This document shows positions 44,708-53,012 of a stretch of 64,000 nucleotides of DNA, piece after piece; the first letter of the stretch is position 1; each line of letters begins with the position of its first letter. The position numbers and the translations under genes are program-made. The notes under the pieces were generated by a model. It was not told the origin of the DNA. It did not search any database and worked only from the letters and a program-made list of their open reading frames with translations. This stretch comes from Vreelandella salicampi (GTDB taxonomy: Bacteria; Pseudomonadota; Gammaproteobacteria; Pseudomonadales; Halomonadaceae). The stretch is from assembly GCF_013415105.1 (NCBI RefSeq), contig NZ_JACCDF010000015.1:33870-97869 (forward strand), written 5' to 3'.

Positions 44708-45852
44708 GACGGGGAAACCTCCGGTACATCATCAGGGTACCAGGCGGCGACTTTATTCATCAGGCTTTCGGGTTGATAGGGTTTGGCGATCAAGTCGTTC
44801 ATGCCGGCCTGTAAGCAGCGTTCGCGACCGGCGGTATCGGCATTCGCCGTCAGCGCGACGAGAATCGCGCTTGGCTGACCATTGGTTTTCTCATAAGCGC
44901 GCCAGCGGCGACTTGTCTCTAACCCATCCATCTCGGGCATAAAAATATCCATAAATACCAGGTCAAACGTGTAGGTTTGTTGCAGCGCGAGCGCATCTTC
45001 ACCGCTATTGACGGCCTCCACCTCAAGCCCGTGTTTTTCCAACACTTGCTGTGCCAGCATTAAATTAACGGGGCCGTCGTCAACCACTAACACCCTGCGC
45101 TGGTGTGCAGGCGATACCATAATCGATGCCTCGGGCGCCTCTTCTACCACATTGACCAACAGCGCACGAATATCAGCCAACCGCTCACGACATTCTTTAA
45201 GGTCTGCCTCACGCGCATCTGGCGAAGCCGTGCTTAAATCCCCCAAATGCTCAAACAGCGCATTGGCTTCGCGCTGAAGCAGATGCAAATAGCTGGATTT
45301 TAGCCGCGACTCTTCCCGAGCGCGCTCACGTCCTTGCAACAGCTGATCGAGCTGTTGCTGTTTATTCGCCAAGTCATCGAGTAGCGTTTGCTGGGCACTG
45401 CTATCCGGCAACTTGCAAGAGGAAGATGCTGAGATTGGCGTACATTGCCCAAGCTGGGCTAATTGCGCGATAACGTGATGGATGCGTGCAGAGGGACGCT
45501 GCGTTTTAGCCTCCTCACCCGATAAAGCCGCAGAATCCCCACTACGCTCACATAGCATTGAGGCGTGCTGCTCTAATTCACCTAATACCTGCTCGAACTT
45601 AGACTCAATGCGCCGTCCCCGCGCACGGATGAGAGCGATAAACGCGACAACGTTGAGACTACTGCCCAGCAACAGTGCCGTCATCAATGCCGCCACCGTG
45701 CCCCACGAGGCTTGTTCAGGGTTCATTCCCCATACGACGACACCCACTATCACGCAGAGCCCGACCAGTGCGAACTGCGCCAGCAGCCAGGGCCATAGAA
45801 TTGGCCAGATAACGACGTTCCAGAAATGCTCCTTACGGTGATAACCTTGCAT
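44704..45852 (-). CDS. Membrane-anchored response-regulator receiver protein without kinase
   Basis: A protein of about 382 residues from ATG 45852 (AAGG ribosome site). Two transmembrane helices (about 14-40 and 50-75) are followed by coiled-coil regions (about 80-230) and a C-terminal receiver domain (about 255-370). The receiver has phosphoacceptor context LVFMDIFMPEMDG, acidic pair VVDDGPVN and the K-containing AKPYQP. No HisKA or HATPase_c motifs are seen, so it looks like a hybrid sensor kinase lacking the catalytic core. It may be a membrane-tethered phosphate sink or scaffold. A distant frame in the same region shows no lost kinase. It overlaps the TauE gene. Confidence 0.8.
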   Translation of the reverse strand: MQGYHRKEHFWNVVIWPILWPWLLAQFALVGLCVIVGVVVWGMNPEQASWGTVAALMTALLLGSSLNVVAFIALIRARGRRIESKFEQVLGELEQHASMLCERSGDSAALSGEEAKTQRPSARIHHVIAQLAQLGQCTPISASSSCKLPDSSAQQTLLDDLANKQQQLDQLLQGRERAREESRLKSSYLHLLQREANALFEHLGDLSTASPDAREADLKECRERLADIRALLVNVVEEAPEASIMVSPAHQRRVLVVDDGPVNLMLAQQVLEKHGLEVEAVNSGEDALALQQTYTFDLVFMDIFMPEMDGLETSRRWRAYEKTNGQPSAILVALTANADTAGRERCLQAGMNDLIAKPYQPESLMNKVAAWYPDDVPEVSPS

Positions 45853-45995
45853 GGCTGTGCCTTTCCGTTGGCCCCGCTTATTGCGACAAGGGTGGGGGAG
45901 CGCATTGCGAATAAAAGCAGCGCTGAGTGTACGTGGCGGTCGCGTCACTGTCATGTTGGCTAATGAAGAACATTTATAGCAAAGAGTCTAATGCC

Positions 45996-46784
45996 ATGTG
46001 TTTACTCGCCTTTGATTGGCAACCCGGCGCGCCAACACCCTTAAGGTTAATTGGCAATCGCGATGAGTTTTACGCGCGCCCGACAGCAGGGCTGCACGAC
46101 TGGGATGAGGCGCCAATCACCGGTGGGCGCGATCTCGAAGCCGGCGGCACATGGCTGGCATTTAGCCGCCAAGGCGTGCTTGCCACACTGACTAATGTGC
46201 GCGACCCAGCGCTGGTAGCGCCACCTGATGCACCCAGTCGCGGTGAGTTGGTGGTGCAAGCGCTCACCTGCGAGGATTTACCCGCCTGGCTTGAGCAACT
46301 GGCTGAAAAAGCACCGCGCTACGCAGGGTTTAACCTGCTTGTCGCAACACCCACCCAGATGTGGCACCTCCACCACGGCCGGGAACGCACGGCATTATGC
46401 GAAGTGCCGCGCGGCGTACACGCACTCTCCAATGCCGACCTCAACTCGCCGTGGCCGAAAACGGTTAAGCTTCACCAAGCGGTGGCACAAGACACCACGT
46501 CGCCCATCACATGGCCAAAAACCTCGCGCCAAGTCATTCAACAAACCGACGAAGCCCCTACCCACGCGCTACCCGACACCGGCGTGGGATTGACCTTAGA
46601 GCAACGCTTATCCGCCGCGTTTATTGTGGGGGAGACATACGGCACCCGGGCGACTACATGGGTAACGCTCGACTACCAAGGCAATACCGCCATCACCGAA
46701 CAGCGCTTCGGGCCACACGGGCGTTTTCAGGGTGAGACCGCCCTCATTGACGACCGACATCTGCTCAGCACAGCAAAAGTTTAA
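45996..46784 (+). CDS. TANGO2/NRDE-family protein
   Basis: A 262-residue Ntn-hydrolase-like protein of the NRDE (TANGO2) family, named after the motif in LIGNRDEFYARPTAGLHDW. The start at 45996 (MCLLAFDW) is chosen because family members begin with Met-Cys, the cysteine being a likely nucleophile. An in-frame upstream start adds 23 unrelated residues. The biochemical role is uncertain; heme or acyl-CoA handling has been proposed for relatives. It converges with ptsP, with stops overlapping by 4 bases. Confidence 0.88.
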   Translation: MCLLAFDWQPGAPTPLRLIGNRDEFYARPTAGLHDWDEAPITGGRDLEAGGTWLAFSRQGVLATLTNVRDPALVAPPDAPSRGELVVQALTCEDLPAWLEQLAEKAPRYAGFNLLVATPTQMWHLHHGRERTALCEVPRGVHALSNADLNSPWPKTVKLHQAVAQDTTSPITWPKTSRQVIQQTDEAPTHALPDTGVGLTLEQRLSAAFIVGETYGTRATTWVTLDYQGNTAITEQRFGPHGRFQGETALIDDRHLLSTAKV

Positions 46785-49042
46785 TCTTTGGGCGGCATCA
46801 GGTGCGAAAGCTCCCACGCTTCCATTCGCGCTTCTAAGTGTTGGTGCACCTGGGCAGGCGTATCGAGGCACATAATCTCATCCAGCAACGTTTGCGCATC
46901 GTTAAACGACACACGCCGAATGGCGGCACGCACTTTGGGCAAGCTGGGTGCATTCATCGAGAGACTGGTAAACCCCATCGCCATTAACAACAGCGCCCCC
47001 GCGGGATCGCCCGCGAGTTCGCCGCATAGCGAAATAGGCTTATCCAGGCGCCTCGCATCTTGGGCAAGCTCAACCAGTGCGCCGAGTAGCGCGGGATGCA
47101 TCGCATCATAAAGATCAGAGACGCGTGGATTGTTACGGTCAACGGCCAACAGGTATTGGGTTAAGTCGTTGCTGCCCACCGAGAAGAAGTCGACACGCTT
47201 GGCGAGCGCATCCATCTGATAAATCGTCGCAGGGACTTCAATCATCACACCAACGCTTGGGCGTTGAACCGTAATGCCCTCCTCCCCCAGCTCGACAATC
47301 GCGCGATCCAAAAGCTTAAGCGCTTCGTCTACCTCTTCCACATTGGTGATCATGGGGAAGAGCACGTAAAGATTATCCAGCCCTTGCGACGCCATGAGCA
47401 TCGCCCGCAGCTGCACCATCAGCACTTCGGGGTGATCAAGGGTGACACGCATTCCGCGCCAGCCTAAGAATGGATTAGCCTCTTCGATAGGGAAATAAGG
47501 CAGGTCTTTATCGCCACCGATATCCAACGTGCGCATCACCACCGGCAGCGGTGAGAAGCCCTCTAGCTGATCGCGATACAAGCGTGTTTGCTCTTTTTCA
47601 CCGGGAAAACGCTCGGTGATCATGAACGGCACTTCGGTACGGTATAGCCCCACCCCGCTGATTCGGCTTTTCAGCAGGGTGGCCGCATCGACGGCAAGAC
47701 CGGTGTTCACCATCAACGGCACTTCATGGCCATCGGTCGTTTCGCTGGGCAGGTCCTGCTCATGCTCAAGCAGCGCAGTAAGTGCCTCTTCTTCTGCGAT
47801 GAGGGTTCCGTAGTAGCTACTCAGCTCAGCGGTAGGGCGCACGAAGAGCCGCCCGCGGTGGCCATCGAGCACTACCTGGGCGCCAGAAAGCCGTGGTAGC
47901 GGCAAATCGACCATCCCCAGCACTGTGGGAATGCCCATCGCACGCGCCACTATCGCTACGTGAGAGGTACTAGAACCGCGTACCGAGACGAGTCCTTTCA
48001 GCTTATCGCGTGGCACTTCCCCTAGCATGGCCACACTGATTTCATCGCCGACTAAAATGGCGTTATCGGGGTAGGTTTCAGGTGTGTTGGGGGAGTCTTC
48101 TTGCAAATGCGCCAACACGCGGCGACCGAGATCACGAATATCCGCCGCACGTTCGCGCAGATAGTCGTCATCCACTCGCTCTAAATACTGCACATGGCGG
48201 CGCACAACATCGGCCAACGCCCCCGGCGCCCACTGCCCTTCACGGATGCGTTTTTCGACTTCCTCAGAAAGCGCCGCCTCACCCAGCATCTGCTGATAAA
48301 CATCAAAAAGCGCTAGCTCCTGGCTAGAAATACGGTTTACCAATCGCTCGGCCGCCGCGCGAATTTCATCGCGGGTCTTGGCAATGGCTTCTTTCAATCG
48401 GGAGATTTCAAAGGCTTCATCGCTTGGCACCAAATCTGGCACGCTATTGAGATCGGCCGGCGGGGCAATCACAACCGCCTCCCCCATAGCTATACCGGGA
48501 GACGAGGCCACCCCTTTAAACATCGCCTGGCTGCCGGACAACGAGGGACGCGTGAGGTTACCGGTTGCCAGCGCGTGCGCAAGCACACCTGCCAGCTGCG
48601 CCGCCATGGTGACCAAAAACGCTTCATCTTCGTCGTTATAACGGCGTTTTTCCGCCTGCTGTACCACCAGCACCCCGAGCATCCGGCGTTGATGAATAAT
48701 CGGCACGCCAAGAAAACTGGAGTAGCGCTCTTCTCCGGTCGCTTCAAAGTAGCGAAAATGCGGGTGTATCCGCGCATCTTCTAAGTTCAGCGGCTCGCTA
48801 CGCTTGGCGACCAACCCCACTAGCCCCTCGCCGAGGGGCAAAACCACGCGGCCAACAGCCTGAGTACGCAGGCCAATGGTTTCCATCAACACCAGCGACT
48901 CAAGCTCTTTATCGTAGAGATAGAACGAGCAGACATCGGTCAGCATCGCTTTGCGGATCCGGCGCACCATCGTTGAGAGCGCCGCATCAAGATTACGCGC
49001 GCTATTCACTTCCTGAATAACGCGTCGCAGCACCTCAAGCAT
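46781..49042 (-). CDS. ptsP: PtsP, phosphoenolpyruvate-protein phosphotransferase of the nitrogen PTS
   Basis: A protein of about 753 residues from MLEVLRRVIQEVN; the open frame extends 55 codons upstream into rppH but without family similarity. Domains: N-terminal GAF (about 15-160), PEP-utiliser N-terminal, mobile domain with phospho-histidine in GSSTSHVAIVARAMGIP, and C-terminal PEP-binding TIM barrel (MLNSGLAVDAATLL-like region, FFSVGSNDLTQYLLAVDRNN, CGELAGDP). It starts the PTS-Ntr phosphorelay to Npr and EIIA-Ntr, linking nitrogen state to regulation. It lies 49 bases after rppH, a conserved pair. Confidence 0.95.
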   Translation of the reverse strand: MLEVLRRVIQEVNSARNLDAALSTMVRRIRKAMLTDVCSFYLYDKELESLVLMETIGLRTQAVGRVVLPLGEGLVGLVAKRSEPLNLEDARIHPHFRYFEATGEERYSSFLGVPIIHQRRMLGVLVVQQAEKRRYNDEDEAFLVTMAAQLAGVLAHALATGNLTRPSLSGSQAMFKGVASSPGIAMGEAVVIAPPADLNSVPDLVPSDEAFEISRLKEAIAKTRDEIRAAAERLVNRISSQELALFDVYQQMLGEAALSEEVEKRIREGQWAPGALADVVRRHVQYLERVDDDYLRERAADIRDLGRRVLAHLQEDSPNTPETYPDNAILVGDEISVAMLGEVPRDKLKGLVSVRGSSTSHVAIVARAMGIPTVLGMVDLPLPRLSGAQVVLDGHRGRLFVRPTAELSSYYGTLIAEEEALTALLEHEQDLPSETTDGHEVPLMVNTGLAVDAATLLKSRISGVGLYRTEVPFMITERFPGEKEQTRLYRDQLEGFSPLPVVMRTLDIGGDKDLPYFPIEEANPFLGWRGMRVTLDHPEVLMVQLRAMLMASQGLDNLYVLFPMITNVEEVDEALKLLDRAIVELGEEGITVQRPSVGVMIEVPATIYQMDALAKRVDFFSVGSNDLTQYLLAVDRNNPRVSDLYDAMHPALLGALVELAQDARRLDKPISLCGELAGDPAGALLLMAMGFTSLSMNAPSLPKVRAAIRRVSFNDAQTLLDEIMCLDTPAQVHQHLEARMEAWELSHLMPPKD

Positions 49043-49091
49043 GGACGTTTTACTTTTCACTATTATTGGCCTCGCTGAGGAAAATGAAAGC

Positions 49092-49637
49092 TCACTCGGG
49101 TGGCCACGACTGCTCTTCAACAGAGTTAACCAGCGACGCTTCGCCCTCCTGAGCCATACGCTGGAGACGAGGAGAAAGCTCGCGTAGCGCGCGGCGATAC
49201 ACTTCACGCTTAAATGGCACCACCTGCCCTAGCGGATACCAATAGCTCACCCAGCGCCAACCATCGAACTCTGGCTTTGGGGTTGCCGTCATGCAGATTC
49301 GGCTCTCTTGGCAGCGAATCTGCAATAAATACCACTTCTGTTTCTGGCCGATACATACCGGCCGCGCATGGGAACGAATCATGCGTCGTGGCAGGCGGTA
49401 GCGTAGCCAGCCCCGGGTGCAGGCAACAATATCAACATCCTCGGCGGTCAGGCCGATTTCTTCGTGAAGCTCACGAAAAAGAGCTTGTTGCGGAGTTTCG
49501 CTTGCTTTGATGCCTCCCTGGGGAAACTGCCACGCGTTTTGCCCTACACGACGCGCCCAAAGCAGCTGCCCCTGGCCGTTGGCAATAATGATGCCAACGT
49601 TAGGGCGAAAGCCGTCAGCGTCGATCACGGACGTCAC
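49092..49637 (-). CDS. rppH: RNA pyrophosphohydrolase
   Basis: A 181-residue Nudix hydrolase that removes pyrophosphate from mRNA 5' ends and triggers decay. It begins [42 protein letters not shown], and the Nudix box is [22 protein letters not shown]. Usual starts lie at or near IDADGF, so a start four residues later is possible. It is upstream of ptsP in the same operon. Confidence 0.96.
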   Translation of the reverse strand: MTSVIDADGFRPNVGIIIANGQGQLLWARRVGQNAWQFPQGGIKASETPQQALFRELHEEIGLTAEDVDIVACTRGWLRYRLPRRMIRSHARPVCIGQKQKWYLLQIRCQESRICMTATPKPEFDGWRWVSYWYPLGQVVPFKREVYRRALRELSPRLQRMAQEGEASLVNSVEEQSWPPE

Positions 49638-49851
49638 CTTATTAAATTTTCAGTTGCAGCCATTTTTCCACAACGGTGACAAACGTATCAATACATTCTC
49701 CACTTAACGCCGAAATTGCCGCCATAAAGCCGAAACCCATGCGTTAATCAAGGCGTTAAACCAAGCCAATAAGTGGGAAAGGGGAAATGACTCTGCGATA
49801 ATTGCGCCGACTTTAATGACCCCGAACAACGAATGCGATAAAGGAAGTGCT

Positions 49852-50508
49852 GTGAGCCTGGCCATTTTCGACCTAGATAATACTTTGCTATCCACCGACA
49901 GCGATCACGCTTGGGGGGAGTTTCTGCTCGAACAAGGCGCCGTCGACCCTGTAGAGTACCGCCAAGCCAACGAGCGCTTTATGGCCGATTACAACGCTGG
50001 CACGCTAGACATTAACGCCTTTCTCGCCGTGGCGCTGAAGCCGCTGGCGGACAATACGCCTGAACAGCTAAATGCTTGGCACCAGCAGTTTATGGCCAGC
50101 AAAATTGAGCAGCATATTTTACCCAAAGCGGAAGAACTGATCGCTCGTCACCGCGCCCGCGACGATACACTCCTAATTATTACCGCGACCAACCGCTTCA
50201 TCACCGGCCCAATCGCTGAGCGTCTGGGTATCGACCATTTGATTGCCGTTGAGCCGGAAATGATTGATGGCCACTACACGGGCAAGGTATCGGGTGTGCC
50301 GAGCTACCGTGAGGGCAAAGTCACGCGCTTACAGGCGTGGTTAGAAGATCGGGAAATCACGCTGGAAGGTGCTTGGTTTTACAGCGATTCACACAACGAC
50401 ATCCCTCTGCTGGAAAAAGTCGATAACCCCGTGGCCGTCGACCCCGATGACACGCTGCGCAACGTTGCCGAACAGCGCCACTGGCGGATCATGAGTCTAC
50501 GCGATTGA
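49852..50508 (+). CDS. HAD-superfamily phosphatase (HAD-IB)
   Basis: A 218-residue hydrolase with nucleophile motif AIFDLDNTLLSTDSD, motif II in TATNRF, and acidic motif SDSHNDIPLL. The GTG at 49852 is preferred because AAAGGAAG lies 6-7 bases before it; an upstream ATG adds 12 unconserved residues. It resembles CicA/SerB-like phosphatases of unknown substrate. A strong terminator between it and mdh ends both transcripts. Confidence 0.88.
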   Translation: MSLAIFDLDNTLLSTDSDHAWGEFLLEQGAVDPVEYRQANERFMADYNAGTLDINAFLAVALKPLADNTPEQLNAWHQQFMASKIEQHILPKAEELIARHRARDDTLLIITATNRFITGPIAERLGIDHLIAVEPEMIDGHYTGKVSGVPSYREGKVTRLQAWLEDREITLEGAWFYSDSHNDIPLLEKVDNPVAVDPDDTLRNVAEQRHWRIMSLRD

Positions 50509-50535
50509 GTGTTTTGCGCAAGACGCTTTAACGCG

Positions 50536-50561
50536 AAAAACCCCGCCGTAGCGGGGTTTTT
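50536..50561. terminator. Bidirectional terminator
   Basis: CCCCGC and GCGGGG arms around CGTA, with an A-run on the left and a T-run on the right, between the convergent HAD phosphatase and mdh genes. Confidence 0.9.
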
Positions 50562-50586
50562 CATGCTTCGTCATTAAGGCGAATAG

Positions 50587-51561
50587 TTAGCCGAGCAGGT
50601 GCTCAACCGCTGCACGCTCTTCGCGCAGCTCTTTCTCGGTCGCCTGCATTTTCTCTTTGCTGAAGTCGTCAAGCTCCAAGCCTTGAACGATTTCGTACTT
50701 ACCGCCCTGACAACGCACCGGGTAAGAATAGATGATGCCTTCCTCAATGCCGTAGCTGCCGTCAGACGGGATCGCCATGCTGACGATGCCTTTAGAGCCC
50801 AGCGCCCAGTCATGCATGTGATCAATGGCGGAAGACGCCGCAGACGCCGCAGAAGACGCACCGCGTGCCTTGATGATCGCCGCGCCGCGCTGCTGCACAG
50901 TGGGGATAAAGTCGTTTTCGTACCACTCGCGCTCAACCAGATCAAACGCCGCTTTGCCGTCAACTTTGCACTGAGCCAAATCCGGGTACTGGGTCGCGCT
51001 GTGGTTACCCCAGATGACCATGCCTTCCACGTCGTTAACGTGCTTGCCGGTTTTCTGTGCTAGCTGCGTCAAGGCACGGTTGTGGTCCAGACGCGTCATG
51101 GCGGTGAACTGACCCGCGTCGAGATCCGGCGCGTTGCAAGACGCGATCAAGGCGTTAGTGTTGGCCGGGTTGCCGACAACCAGCACGCGCACGTCACGGC
51201 TAGCGTGATCGTTAAGCGCTTTACCTTGAACGGAGAAAATTGCCGCGTTGGCTTCGAGCAGGTCTTTACGCTCCATACCCGGGCCGCGCGGACGCGCACC
51301 GACGAGCAGGGCGAAATCAGCATCTTTAAACGCCACGTTCGGGTCGTCAGTCGCGACAATATCTTGGACCAACGGGAAGGCGCAGTCGTTAACTTCCATC
51401 ACCACGCCACCCAGCGCGTCCATTGCCGGGGGAATTTCCAGCAGCTGAAGAATGACGGGTTGATCCGGCCCTAGCATGTCGCCAGCGGCAATGCGGAAAA
51501 TAAGGGAGTAGCTGATCTGGCCGGCACCGCCGGTAATTGCAATACGTACGGGATCTTTCAT
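50587..51561 (-). CDS. mdh: Malate dehydrogenase
   Basis: A 324-residue NAD-dependent TCA-cycle enzyme. NAD-binding motif [24 protein letters not shown] opens the protein, and substrate-binding and catalytic motifs include [22 protein letters not shown] and [13 protein letters not shown]. The start at 51561 has AAGGAG 6 bases upstream; the longer open frame (to 51684) is unlikely. It produces oxaloacetate for the succinyl-CoA stream made by the beta-ketoadipate pathway. Confidence 0.97.
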   Translation of the reverse strand: MKDPVRIAITGGAGQISYSLIFRIAAGDMLGPDQPVILQLLEIPPAMDALGGVVMEVNDCAFPLVQDIVATDDPNVAFKDADFALLVGARPRGPGMERKDLLEANAAIFSVQGKALNDHASRDVRVLVVGNPANTNALIASCNAPDLDAGQFTAMTRLDHNRALTQLAQKTGKHVNDVEGMVIWGNHSATQYPDLAQCKVDGKAAFDLVEREWYENDFIPTVQQRGAAIIKARGASSAASAASSAIDHMHDWALGSKGIVSMAIPSDGSYGIEEGIIYSYPVRCQGGKYEIVQGLELDDFSKEKMQATEKELREERAAVEHLLG

Positions 51562-51884
51562 CGTAGCTCCTTGGTTGGTTGGCCTAGCTATATTCAGTAA
51601 GCCAAGAGTAGGATGCCGCAGACAGCGCGGGGTGCCATCGTCGACGCAACTCAAGACGCCAAGATGGTATGCGCGCCGCAACAAAAACTCAATCAGACAT
51701 GCGGCTAGTCACTATCGTAACGATGTCCGTAACAACATACGTAACGACATAGCAACGTGGCCAATTACGCTAGATTGGCACTTGCATCGTGACAGTACTT
51801 TAGCGCACGCTTAGTCGCAAAACGCAGCTATATAGATAGTCGCCAAACGCCTCTAGACGAGTCGACGGAAAGGAACCCAAGCCC
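51562..51884. other. Divergent intergenic region, mdh and RND efflux
   Basis: A 323-base gap with promoters for mdh and the RND operon. A 12-base repeat (51716-51751) lies toward the RND side and is listed separately. A short open frame starting in the gap has no support. Confidence 0.5.
51716..51751. repeat. Three imperfect 12-base repeats before RND operon
   Basis: Units CGTAACGATGTC, CGTAACAACATA and CGTAACGACATA follow one another, about 134 bases upstream of the adaptor gene. Regularly spaced CGTAAC could be a multi-site binding element for a regulator of the efflux operon. No regulator gene is adjacent. Confidence 0.55.
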
Positions 51885-53012
51885 ATGTGGCCAAAGCGAT
51901 TCAATCGTCAGACATTCCCCGCTTCCTACCTTTTAGCTAGTGGCCTGCTGTTAGCGCTTGTGCTGTGGCTCGCGTTTGGCGACATGCAGCATTTTCGCGC
52001 GGAGGCGCCCGACGCGACGGAAACTGCTGAGCAGCCACTGCGTGTCGAAGTCAGCGAACGCAAGCGCCAACCCTATGTGCCGCAGCTTGTGGCTCAAGGG
52101 CAGCTAGAGGCGGCGCAGGAGGTTGATCTTCGCGCCAGCACCTCAGGGTTCGTACAGGAAAAACCGGTGCGTTTAGGACAAAGAGTTTCAGCGGGCGAGA
52201 CGCTACTCATACTCGACAACGACGCCCTACCCAAGCGTTTAGAACAAGCACGCGCCAATCTCGCGCTGGCTCAGGCGGAACTGGCCGGAGCGGAGAACCT
52301 GCGCCGCCGCGAGTTAATTTCACAACCTGAATACCTGCGTTTACAGGCGGAACTCAGCCGCAGCGTAGCGGAAGTCGCCGAGCTTTCGCGCCAGCTAGAC
52401 GATACGCGCCCGACGGCCCCCTTTGACGGCACGCTTGACCGGCTCGACGTAGCGCTTGGCGAGCTGCTTCAGCCAGGGGAAGTATGGGGACGTCTTATCG
52501 ATGACCGCACACTCACCGGCACCGCCTGGGTCTCACAGCTACAGGTAGGCAGGCTCAGCGACGGTCTGCCAGTAACGGCTCGACTGTTAGGAGGCACCAC
52601 GCTAGAGGGGGAGCTTAGCCATATCGCTAGCCGCGCGGAGGAAGAAACGCGCAGTTTTTATATTGAAGTGACGCTTGATAACCCCGAACACCGACGTCTC
52701 GCCGGCGGCAGTGCTGAGTTCACCGTTACCCTCCCCCCCGAGCAAGTCCATACCCTTTCGCCCGCGCTATTGACGCTCAATGCGCAAGGCAATCTGTCAG
52801 TCAAACACCTCGATGGCAACGACACAGTCTTACAAACCCCGGTTACGCTAGTCAGCGCCGACACCGAGCGTGCTTACGTTACCGGGCTACCTAAATCGGT
52901 ACGACTTATTACCTTGGGTGGCGGGCTGGTCGACGTTGGCCAACAGGTTAACGCCGTGGCGGTTGAAACCTCGCCTGACGAAGAGCCCAATGATGTACAG
53001 GGAGAGCGTTAA
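51885..53012 (+). CDS. RND efflux periplasmic adaptor (membrane fusion protein)
   Basis: A 375-residue HlyD/AcrA-like adaptor. An N-terminal membrane anchor (about 12-33) is followed by a lipoyl-type domain (LVAQGQLEAAQEVDLRASTSGFVQ) and a short helical hairpin (about 110-170). The barrel domain includes RPTAPFDGTLDRLDVALGELLQPGE. It links the RND pump to an outer-membrane channel, which is not encoded here. Its stop overlaps the pump start region by one base. Confidence 0.92.
   Translation: MWPKRFNRQTFPASYLLASGLLLALVLWLAFGDMQHFRAEAPDATETAEQPLRVEVSERKRQPYVPQLVAQGQLEAAQEVDLRASTSGFVQEKPVRLGQRVSAGETLLILDNDALPKRLEQARANLALAQAELAGAENLRRRELISQPEYLRLQAELSRSVAEVAELSRQLDDTRPTAPFDGTLDRLDVALGELLQPGEVWGRLIDDRTLTGTAWVSQLQVGRLSDGLPVTARLLGGTTLEGELSHIASRAEEETRSFYIEVTLDNPEHRRLAGGSAEFTVTLPPEQVHTLSPALLTLNAQGNLSVKHLDGNDTVLQTPVTLVSADTERAYVTGLPKSVRLITLGGGLVDVGQQVNAVAVETSPDEEPNDVQGER

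Noticed and set aside
49043..49207. N-terminal extension of PtsP into rppH
   Set aside because: The family starts at MLEVLRRV, and the extension overlaps the rppH coding region in another frame.
51562..51684. N-terminal extension of malate dehydrogenase
   Set aside because: The extra 41 residues have no family similarity, and an excellent AAGGAG site precedes the internal ATG at 51561.
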